Assembly: GCA_049513695.1 (NCBI GenBank) | Contig: JBEKVW010000057.1 | Span: 1 to 14,067, forward strand | Direction: 5' to 3' | Length of the DNA stretch: 14,067 nt | Source of the DNA: UBA1162 sp049513695 | GTDB lineage: Bacteria > Chloroflexota > Dehalococcoidia > GIF9 > UBA5629 | Shown here: one piece after another, positions 1 to 6,114 of the stretch | Layout: the number at the start of each line of letters is the position of its first letter | Numbering within the stretch: position 1 is the first letter of the stretch | The notes under the pieces: generated by a model | Told to the model about the DNA's origin: nothing | The model's database searches: none | Seen by the model: the letters and a program-made list of their open reading frames with translations, nothing else | Program-made: the position numbers and the translations under genes

Positions 1-26
1 CCATTTCGTTCAGCCTTAAAAAACTG

Positions 27-116
27 TTACTGCTGCCTTCTCATTGCTACGAAGATCACGCCGCCGACCAGTGCCAAGAGTATCAATGCGCCGCTGATGT
101 AGAACTTGAACAACAT
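27..116 (-). CDS. possible 29-residue single-span membrane peptide
   Basis: A short open frame on the - strand runs from an ATG at 114-116 to a TAA at 27-29. It encodes one hydrophobic segment (about residues 4-25, rich in Leu, Val, Gly and Ile) followed by a basic end (MRRQQ), a pattern expected of a single inward-anchored membrane helix or of the C-terminal tail of a larger membrane protein. The frame is closed by an in-frame TGA about nine codons upstream of the ATG, and no Shine-Dalgarno sequence precedes the ATG. It could therefore be a real micro-protein, the remnant of a longer membrane gene, or chance. The family is not recognised. Confidence 0.2.
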   Translation of the reverse strand: MLFKFYISGALILLALVGGVIFVAMRRQQ

Positions 117-150
117 AAGATTCGTCGTTCTGGGCGTATTTCACACGTAC

Positions 151-179
151 TTGACAGCTACGTTGTTTTTATTTAGACT
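151..179 (+). promoter_or_regulatory. sigma70-type promoter for the plsY-glycosyltransferase pair
   Basis: TTGACA (151-156) is a perfect -35 box. A 17-nt spacer separates it from TAGACT (174-179), a four-of-six -10 box. The inferred transcript would start near 186 and carry a leader of about 40 nt before the plsY start codon. This is the best promoter match upstream of the first gene. Confidence 0.6.
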
Positions 180-227
180 TCCCATCGTAGACAGATTTGC
201 AAATAGGGTGTTCGAGGGGCTGTAATA

Positions 228-851
228 ATGGACACAGCTATAGTTGTAGTGTTGGCCGTCGGCGCCTTCCTTTTAGGAGCTTGTCCGTTTGCTGTCTGGA
301 TAGGCAAGTGGGCGCTTAACAAAGATATACGCAGCTACGGCGATGGCAATCCCGGCTCAACCAATGTATTCAGGGCGGGCAGCAAGTTCTGGGGTGGGGT
401 TGCCGTGGCAGTGGAAATGTGCAAGGCCATGCCCTTCATCTTGATCGGCAGATTGATTTTCGATATTACCACACCAACTTTATATTTAATCGCGTTTTGC
501 GCAATTCTGGGCCATGCCTTCTCCCCATTTCTGAATTTCCGTGGAGGTAAAGCCCTGGCGGTTTTCGGCGGTGCGGCTTTAGTTTTGCCACAGTGGGACA
601 TCTTTGCAAGTATGATCATTTTATTGTTTCTGTGTACCCTGTTTATCGGCAATGATTCCTGGGTTGTAATGATCAGCACCATAGGCACATTGACGATGTT
701 GATTGTCAACAGGGCTGACACGTGGGAAATCGTATTCGTCGGCTGCGTTACCGCCGTTTTTATAATAAAGCACTTCCGCGATCTGTGGTTGGATATGGGG
801 CATCCGGGCCGTCTCATAGTTTGGATCAGGTCCAGAAGGAAAGCCGCCTGA
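228..851 (+). CDS. plsY: PlsY-family glycerol-3-phosphate acyltransferase (first copy)
   Basis: Membrane enzyme of the PlsY family, which transfers an acyl group from acyl-phosphate to sn-glycerol 3-phosphate to give lysophosphatidate, the first step of bacterial phospholipid synthesis. The 207-residue length is normal. Hydrophobic spans alternate with the family motifs: motif 1 at residues 33-49 (DIRSYGDGNPGSTN core) and motif 2 at 95-111 (GHAFSP...FRGGKALA, the phosphate-binding loop). Motif 3 is degenerate: KHFRDLWLDMGHPGR (181-195) replaces the usual KHxxNIxRLxxGxE. The usual Ser-x-Pro of the first span is Ala-Cys-Pro (18-20). The ATG at 228 follows a GAGGGG about 12 nt upstream. A glycosyltransferase gene starts 27 nt after the stop, so the two are probably cotranscribed. 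Family assignment is secure; because of the motif 3 drift, the acceptor may differ from glycerol 3-phosphate. Confidence 0.88.
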   Translation: MDTAIVVVLAVGAFLLGACPFAVWIGKWALNKDIRSYGDGNPGSTNVFRAGSKFWGGVAVAVEMCKAMPFILIGRLIFDITTPTLYLIAFCAILGHAFSPFLNFRGGKALAVFGGAALVLPQWDIFASMIILLFLCTLFIGNDSWVVMISTIGTLTMLIVNRADTWEIVFVGCVTAVFIIKHFRDLWLDMGHPGRLIVWIRSRRKAA

Positions 852-878
852 GAAGTCTGCTTTGGGAGCTGACAGAAT

Positions 879-2042
879 TTGATTTATCAACTGCTGGTCT
901 TGGCGGGACTGGTCATTTTTTTTATCAACCTCCTTTTAAACCTTTTTACTCTTAAACGTCCCTCCAAAAAAGCCGGCCTGCCCACTGATCTTCCGCTTGT
1001 TTCCGTCCTTATTCCCGCCAGAAACGAAGAAAATAATATTGCCAATTGCCTCGCATCGGTAATGCAACAGGACTATCCCAATTTCGAGGTCCTGGTAGTA
1101 GACGATAATTCCACTGATCGAACATACGAAATCGTAAGTCAGATTGCGGAGGCGGATCCCAGGGTACGCCTTTACAGCGGCAAGCCCTTGCCTGCAGACT
1201 GGGCAGGCAAACCATTCGCCGGTTATCAGCTGGCTCAACATGCCCGCGGAGACTGGTTTTTATTCCTGGATGCCGATACGATCTGCGAAAGTCATATGAT
1301 CAGGGGCACTCTGGAAATCGCCATCAAATATCAGGTTGCGCTGCTGTCAGGGTTCCCCAGGCAAAAGTTAGCCGGGCTTACGCAGAAGATCGTTTTGCCC
1401 GTCCTTTTTTATTTTGCCCAAATGGCCTGGTTCCCACTCTGGTTATTTCACAGCTCTAAGAAACCTATGCCAACCATGATAATAGGACAGTTTATTCTAT
1501 TTAATAGAGCTGACTACTGGCGGATAGGCGGACATGAGGCGGTAAAGTCGAGGATAATGGAAGACGTATGGTTTGGACTGGAGATGAGCAAGGCAGGCGG
1601 GCGGACACTGGCGGTGGACCTGTCGAAAACCCTTACTACAGAGATGTATGGCAACCTGGCAGTGATGACCGAAGGGTGCATGAAATGGTTTTATTCAGTT
1701 GCTGCACTGTCGCCGTTAGCCCTGGTGGGATTTGTGTGCGCCGCTTATATATTCTTTTTAGCCCCGTTCTATTGGGCCTATATTGATCCGGTTGACTCCC
1801 TGATGACTTCCGGACAATTGACGGAATTGAGCGCCGTCATTGCGGCCCAGGTGCTAATCCTTTTATTAATGAGAGTTATAACGGATCAATATTTCAGGGG
1901 ATCATCGATATCCTTTATTTTTCATCCGTTGGGCGTAGCGTTCTTGATTTTGGCAGTAATTATCGGGGCTTCCCGACGTGCCCTGGGAGCCGGGGTAGCC
2001 TGGAAAGACAGGGTCTATCAAGGCTTTACACATATAAAATAA
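879..2042 (+). CDS. membrane-anchored GT2 glycosyltransferase (CruC/CrtQ-like)
   Basis: Family 2 inverting glycosyltransferase of 387 residues. An N-terminal membrane helix (about 3-25) leads into a GT-A domain. The domain shows VSVLIPARNEE (41-51), VVDDNSTD (73-80), the WAGKPFA segment (108-114), the metal/nucleotide-binding DAD (131-133) and the catalytic-base pair Glu228-Asp229 in MEDVWFG. Three hydrophobic spans follow (about 275-300, 318-334, 346-364), with HPLG before the last, as in carotenoid and lipid glycosyltransferases annotated CruC or CrtQ. It probably glycosylates a membrane lipid from the cytoplasmic face; donor and acceptor are unknown. The start is TTG at 879, because an in-frame TGA lies three codons upstream and GGGAG (864-868) is correctly spaced. 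It follows plsY by 27 nt, which suggests a shared role in envelope lipid synthesis. Confidence 0.85.
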   Translation: MIYQLLVLAGLVIFFINLLLNLFTLKRPSKKAGLPTDLPLVSVLIPARNEENNIANCLASVMQQDYPNFEVLVVDDNSTDRTYEIVSQIAEADPRVRLYSGKPLPADWAGKPFAGYQLAQHARGDWFLFLDADTICESHMIRGTLEIAIKYQVALLSGFPRQKLAGLTQKIVLPVLFYFAQMAWFPLWLFHSSKKPMPTMIIGQFILFNRADYWRIGGHEAVKSRIMEDVWFGLEMSKAGGRTLAVDLSKTLTTEMYGNLAVMTEGCMKWFYSVAALSPLALVGFVCAAYIFFLAPFYWAYIDPVDSLMTSGQLTELSAVIAAQVLILLLMRVITDQYFRGSSISFIFHPLGVAFLILAVIIGASRRALGAGVAWKDRVYQGFTHIK

Positions 2043-2067
2043 ATTTTCAACTGATACTGTCAGAAAG

Positions 2068-2091
2068 CCCGGTTTAAAATCTCCCGGTTTA
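2068..2091. repeat. direct repeat CCCGGTTTA, 15-bp period, before the acyl-CoA dehydrogenases
   Basis: CCCGGTTTA occurs at 2068-2076 and again at 2083-2091, in the 78-nt gap between the glycosyltransferase stop and the first dehydrogenase start. Tandem half-sites here could be a regulator-binding site for the downstream operon. No convincing -35/-10 pair was found in the same gap. The function is inferred only from position. Confidence 0.3.
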
Positions 2092-2120
2092 CTGTTAACA
2101 TTAATGCCTGAGTAGCAGCC

Positions 2121-3326
2121 ATGGATTTTGAATTCAGCGAAAAAGAGCAGCAATTGCGCCAGGAAATCCGTGAATTTGCCAGATGTGAGATGGCGGGCCG
2201 GGACATAGTAACCGGTTTGGAAGAGGAGAGCCGTGACGAGGACTGGGAATTCGCCATGCAGATGTCAAAGAAGCTTTCTAAGAAAGGCTGGCTGACCATG
2301 GCCTGGCCTAAGGAGTATGGGGGCAGAGATGCTTCTTTTTTTGAGCAGCACGTCTATATAGATGAAGCCAGCTACTGGGGTATTCCCGGCACGACTATGG
2401 GCGTGAGCGGAATAGGTTGGGTGGGGCAGTCTTTGATGCTCTTTGGCAGCGATGAACAGCGGAAAAAATATATACCGCCAATTGCCGCGGGCGATCCGGA
2501 CGGCGTATGGTGTACGGCTTACAGCGAGCCAAATGCGGGCTCCGATTTTGCCAATATCCAGACACGCGCAGTCAGGGACGGCGACTATTACAATTTGAAC
2601 GGACAGAAAATATGGACCAGCTGCGCCCACAGGGCGAGGTGGTGCTGGCTGGCGGTGAGAACGGACGCCAGTGTAAGTAAGAAGCAGCACGGTATCAGCC
2701 TTATCATCCTGGATATGAAAAGCCCGGGTATCACCATTAAACCGATTTACAACTACGCGGGCATTCATATTTTCAATGAACTTTTTTTCGATAACGTCAG
2801 GGTGCCAGTAGCGAATCTCGTCGGTACGGAAAACAGGGGCTGGTACCAACTTATGCAATCCCTGGCCTTTGAGAGGCATAGCGTTGCACCGCAATTTTAC
2901 GGCACCGCTAGACGAATACTTGAAATCGTTGTTAAGTATGCCCGCGGGACAAATTTACACGGAAAGCCGCTAGCGTCTGACCCACTGGTAAAGCACAAGC
3001 TGGCCGAAAGGGCAATTGAGCTCGAGACGCTTAAATTATTTGGCTACGAAATAACCTGGAAGCTGAGTAAGGGGCTGATTCCAATATATGAGGCGGCCCG
3101 CAATAAAGCTTACTGCGATTTCGTAATGCAGCGCCTGGCAATCACGGGAAGCGAAATAATCGGGGCGTACTCGCAGGTTGACATGCTGTCTAAATGGGCA
3201 AAGGTGGAGGGAAGCATCACACGTCTTTATATGATGTTCCCAGGAATCTCGATTGCCGCCGGTACGGACGAGATACAGAAAAATATTGTCGGCCAGTTCA
3301 AGATGGGATTGCCCAGGCCGTACTAG
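2121..3326 (+). CDS. acyl-CoA dehydrogenase, catalytic-type subunit (FadE26/ChsE4-like)
   Basis: Flavoprotein of the acyl-CoA dehydrogenase family (401 residues, full length) that would introduce an alpha-beta double bond into an acyl-CoA. Family signatures are WPKEYGG (62-68), YSEPNAGSD (134-142), NGQKIWTS (160-167) and a C-terminal GTDEIQKNIVG (381-391). The common catalytic Glu site (YEGT in MCAD) is Ala-Ala-Gly-Thr here. Glu251 in SLAFERHSV instead sits where isovaleryl-CoA dehydrogenase and, from memory, the mycobacterial ChsE4 subunit carry their base. The ERxQFGxPI stretch that contacts FAD in homotetrameric enzymes is absent (275-287 reads RGTNLHGKPLASD). These features point to an obligate heteromer with the next gene. 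The start is chosen from the typical MDFEFSE N-terminus; the ribosome-binding site is weak. Confidence 0.9.
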   Translation: MDFEFSEKEQQLRQEIREFARCEMAGRDIVTGLEEESRDEDWEFAMQMSKKLSKKGWLTMAWPKEYGGRDASFFEQHVYIDEASYWGIPGTTMGVSGIGWVGQSLMLFGSDEQRKKYIPPIAAGDPDGVWCTAYSEPNAGSDFANIQTRAVRDGDYYNLNGQKIWTSCAHRARWCWLAVRTDASVSKKQHGISLIILDMKSPGITIKPIYNYAGIHIFNELFFDNVRVPVANLVGTENRGWYQLMQSLAFERHSVAPQFYGTARRILEIVVKYARGTNLHGKPLASDPLVKHKLAERAIELETLKLFGYEITWKLSKGLIPIYEAARNKAYCDFVMQRLAITGSEIIGAYSQVDMLSKWAKVEGSITRLYMMFPGISIAAGTDEIQKNIVGQFKMGLPRPY

Positions 3327-3344
3327 TTAGCTTAAGAGGGGAAA

Positions 3345-4478
3345 ATGGATTTCGATCTTAATGAACAGCAGCAGATGTTGAGGACTATGGCCAGGGACTT
3401 TTTGTCACGTGAATGTACCAGAACGCATGTAAGGGAATTGGAGAAGGACAGTCGGGGTTATGATCCTGACATGCTGGCAAAAATGGCGGAACTGGGATGG
3501 TTGGGCCTGGTACTACCGGAGAAATACGGTGGGTCGGGAGCCGGTCTATTGGACCTTGTTGTGCTGCTGGAAGAAATGGGAAGGAATATTACACCCGGTC
3601 CGTTCTTTTCGACTGTGGCTCTAGGTGCCTTACCCCTGATGAAGTTTGGGACGGAAGTGCAAAAAGCAGCGTATGTGGCCGATATTGCCGGGGGTAATAA
3701 AATATGGTCACTGGCTTTAACCGAAAAGTCCGGCAGTTGTGACGCAGCCGATATAAATTGCCGGGCTGATTATAACGGCACGCACTATTTAATCAACGGC
3801 GAGAAATGGTTTGTACCGTTTGCACATGCTGCGGATTTCTTGATAGTTATTTGCCGGACCGAGGAGTTAAGCAACCCACAGCAAGATTTGACTGCATTTA
3901 TCATAGACACGAAATGCCGGGGCTTGAAGATTGAGCTCATACCCACGATAGCCGGGGACGGACAATGCAGAGTCAGGTTCAAGAATGCCACGGCGGTCAA
4001 ACAAGATATACTGGGCGGAGTGGGGAACGGCCGGAAGGTGTTTGATTTTATTATGCAGAGCGCCACCATTTTGAAGTGTGCTGAAGTATCCGGCGCCTGC
4101 CAGGCTGTATTGGACATGACACTGGCTTATGCCAAGGAAAGGATTCAATTCGATAAACCCATTGGTTCCTTTATGGCCATTCAGCATAAGCTTGTGGACA
4201 TGCTCACCGAGGTGGAAGGGCTTCAGTATCTGGTTTATTACGCTGCCTGGCTGCTGGCTTCGAGTCAGAAAGCAGACACCCAAATATCAATGGCCAAGGC
4301 CAAAGCAGCCGAAGTATACCAGCAGGTGTGCATAGACGGTGTTAAGATACACGGTGCCATAGGATTTTGCATGGACCATGATATGGGCTGCTTTTTCAGG
4401 CGCATAAAATCAGCCGAATTCATGCTGGGAGACAGAGACATGCATCTCTTCAAAGTCGCCAGCGGCATCGGTCTTTAA
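3345..4478 (+). CDS. acyl-CoA dehydrogenase, partner subunit lacking the catalytic Glu (FadE27/ChsE5-like)
   Basis: Second acyl-CoA dehydrogenase paralogue (377 residues), 18 nt after the first and preceded by AGAGGGG (3335-3341). It has the FAD-contact motif missing from its neighbour, AKERIQFDKPIGSF (263-276), then AIQHKLVDM and IHGAIGF (335-341). It lacks a base at both known positions: MLGD (360-363) replaces YEGT near the C-terminus, and QSATILKCAE (238-247) has no Glu where the partner has Glu251. The middle domain is also weak, with LTEKSGS in place of the usual TEPxAGS. The complementary losses match alpha2-beta2 dehydrogenases such as ChsE4-ChsE5 and ChsE1-ChsE2 of steroid side-chain degradation, which prefer bulky CoA esters. 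The heteromer is inferred; the family assignment is secure. Confidence 0.88.
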   Translation: MDFDLNEQQQMLRTMARDFLSRECTRTHVRELEKDSRGYDPDMLAKMAELGWLGLVLPEKYGGSGAGLLDLVVLLEEMGRNITPGPFFSTVALGALPLMKFGTEVQKAAYVADIAGGNKIWSLALTEKSGSCDAADINCRADYNGTHYLINGEKWFVPFAHAADFLIVICRTEELSNPQQDLTAFIIDTKCRGLKIELIPTIAGDGQCRVRFKNATAVKQDILGGVGNGRKVFDFIMQSATILKCAEVSGACQAVLDMTLAYAKERIQFDKPIGSFMAIQHKLVDMLTEVEGLQYLVYYAAWLLASSQKADTQISMAKAKAAEVYQQVCIDGVKIHGAIGFCMDHDMGCFFRRIKSAEFMLGDRDMHLFKVASGIGL

Positions 4479-4491
4479 TTGACCGGTCAAT
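4478..4491. promoter_or_regulatory. 14-bp perfect palindrome after the dehydrogenase pair, candidate operator
   Basis: ATTGACCGGTCAAT (4478-4491) is a perfect 14-bp inverted repeat starting at the last base of the dehydrogenase stop codon. It has no loop, so it is a poor hairpin and more like a dimeric-repressor site (TetR or GntR style). It lies 67 nt upstream of the internal promoter at 4558-4586. Confidence 0.4.
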
Positions 4492-4557
4492 AAAAAATTA
4501 GCTTTATAAGTGCCATTATATTGAGATATTCAGATACAAATATGTACGTATAGGTAG

Positions 4558-4586
4558 TTGTGATTTACGATAAGATAGTGTAAAAT
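4558..4586 (+). promoter_or_regulatory. internal promoter for the HMGCS-like/thiolase/MaoC genes
   Basis: TTGTGA (4558-4563), a 17-nt spacer, then TAAAAT (4581-4586). This gives four of six and five of six consensus matches at ideal spacing in the 164-nt gap before the HMGCS-like gene. It would allow the second half of the cluster to be expressed separately from the dehydrogenase pair. Confidence 0.5.
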
Positions 4587-4587
4587 C

Positions 4588-4609
4588 TGTCGCTGACGGA
4601 TTAGCGACA
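4588..4609 (+). repeat. 7-bp inverted repeat at the predicted transcript start
   Basis: TGTCGCT (4588-4594) and AGCGACA (4603-4609) are perfect inverted repeats with an 8-nt loop. They lie directly downstream of the internal promoter -10 box and about 33 nt before the HMGCS-like start. It may act as a repressor site overlapping the start of transcription or as a 5'-end hairpin. No T-run follows, so it is not a terminator. Confidence 0.4.
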
Positions 4610-4642
4610 CCATTGAATACAGTTCCGGACAAAGGAGGAAAG

Positions 4643-6085
4643 ATGGTAGGCATTAAGTCGTATGGAGCGCATATACCAAGATTTCGTTTGGATCGCAATA
4701 TAATGCAACTGGCGCTTTTATTTCTAGGTTTTGCGCCGTTGAGGGGCGAAAAGGCGGTGTCTAACTGGGATGAAGACAGCATAACCATGGCAGTTGCTGC
4801 AGCAGTGGACTGCTTGAAGGATGAGGATAAAGACCGGGTTGACGGAATGTACTTTGCCAGCACATCTCAGACATACGCCTTGAGACAAAACGCAGGCATT
4901 GTGGCTGCTGCCCTGGATCTTAAGACCGATACCAGGACGGCAGATTTCACTGACTCCACCAAGTCAGGCACGGCTGCGCTTCTGGCCGCTGCCGACGCCA
5001 TCGCTGCCGGATCGCTAAACAGTTGCCTGGTCTCCGCAGCGGACTGCAGGGTCAGCAAGGTCGGCAGTAATGGTGACTATACCTATGGAGACGGCGCTGC
5101 GGCATTTTTGCTCTCTAAAGAAAATGTGATCGCAAGTATCGAGGGAGCTTTCTCAACTACCCATGATTTTGTGGACCGCAGGCGACTTGAGGGTGAACGC
5201 ACCGAACATATGTGGGAGGAGCGTTTTATCCGCGATGCCGGCTATATGAAATTTATTCCGGAGGCTGTTAAAGGGCTGGTTGATAAATATAAATTAAATA
5301 TCAAGGATTTTTCCAAGGTTATCTATGCATGTGCTTTTGCCGGCGCTCATTCCACTCTCGCCAGGACGATGGGACTGGCGCCCGAGCAGGTACAGGACCC
5401 GATGCTGAATAACGTCGGGGAAACCGGAGTGGCACAGTCACTGATGATGCTGGCTGCAGCCCTGGAAGATGCCAAACCCGGGGATAAAATCATGGTGGTA
5501 AGCTTCGGGCAGGGATGCGATGCCTTCTACCTGACCGTTACAGATAATATAACGAAAATGAAAGGCAAGAAGGGTATTAAAGGCAACCTGGCCAATAAAG
5601 TATCGTTGGGGAGCTATGAAAAATACCTTGCTTTCCGCAAATTGATGCCTTCTGAGATTGGCATCAGGGGTGAGGAGACGCTCTATACATCGTTTTCAAT
5701 AGTCTCCAGGGATAACCGGGAGATATACGGCATGGTAGGATCGAAGTGTAAGAAATGCGGCACTCCAGCTTGGCCCGTTCAGAGAATCTGTCCGAACCCC
5801 GACTGCGGTGCAGTCGACCAGATTGAGCCGTACAGATTTGCGGATAAGAAAGCTAACATATTTACCTATACCAGCGACTTCCTGGCTCCCAGCATTGATC
5901 CGCCCTCCTGCTACGGGTTCATTGATTTCGTCGGCGGTGGCAGGACTGGAGTAGATTTTACAGACTGCGATGCAAATAGCCTCAAAGTAGGCATGCCGGT
6001 CGAGCTGAGTTTCAGGATTAAATTTACGGATGAGAAACGGGCGGCTGTTAACTACGGCTGGAAAGGCATCCCAATCGTCTCGTAA
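4643..6085 (+). CDS. HMG-CoA synthase-like protein fused to a DUF35 zinc-ribbon/OB domain, Cys nucleophile replaced by Thr
   Basis: Thiolase-fold protein of the HMG-CoA synthase/KAS III type (about residues 1-300) followed by a DUF35 domain (about 335-480). The DUF35 part has a zinc ribbon, Cys369-x2-Cys372 and Cys383-x4-Cys388, and an OB fold. The start is the ATG at 4643, because AAAGGAGG (4631-4638) precedes it and MVGIKSYGAHIPRFRL is the usual family N-terminus; an in-frame ATG at 4613 would put that site inside the gene. HMGCS has Cys in a motif like ACKAGTA or ACYAGT, but here the aligned stretch is STKSGTA (105-111), with Thr106 at the Cys position. The usual Glu of the GTES region also seems lost (ASTSQT, 72-77). 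His236 and the VVSFGQGCDAF end (285-295) remain. In archaea a DUF35 protein bridges HMGCS and thiolase. Here the fusion plus an adjacent thiolase suggests a similar complex, but without HMGCS chemistry. Confidence 0.85.
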   Translation: MVGIKSYGAHIPRFRLDRNIMQLALLFLGFAPLRGEKAVSNWDEDSITMAVAAAVDCLKDEDKDRVDGMYFASTSQTYALRQNAGIVAAALDLKTDTRTADFTDSTKSGTAALLAAADAIAAGSLNSCLVSAADCRVSKVGSNGDYTYGDGAAAFLLSKENVIASIEGAFSTTHDFVDRRRLEGERTEHMWEERFIRDAGYMKFIPEAVKGLVDKYKLNIKDFSKVIYACAFAGAHSTLARTMGLAPEQVQDPMLNNVGETGVAQSLMMLAAALEDAKPGDKIMVVSFGQGCDAFYLTVTDNITKMKGKKGIKGNLANKVSLGSYEKYLAFRKLMPSEIGIRGEETLYTSFSIVSRDNREIYGMVGSKCKKCGTPAWPVQRICPNPDCGAVDQIEPYRFADKKANIFTYTSDFLAPSIDPPSCYGFIDFVGGGRTGVDFTDCDANSLKVGMPVELSFRIKFTDEKRAAVNYGWKGIPIVS

Positions 6086-6114
6086 CCAAAAGGAAAAACA
6101 AGGAGGACATGTAA

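Noticed and set aside
2265..2894. A 209-codon - strand frame opposite the first acyl-CoA dehydrogenase
   Set aside because: Shadow of a well-supported gene in another frame; no motif.
4613..4642. Ten-codon N-terminal extension of the HMGCS-like protein from an upstream ATG
   Set aside because: The strong AAAGGAGG at 4631-4638 would fall inside the gene, and the family N-terminus begins at MVGIKSYG (4643).
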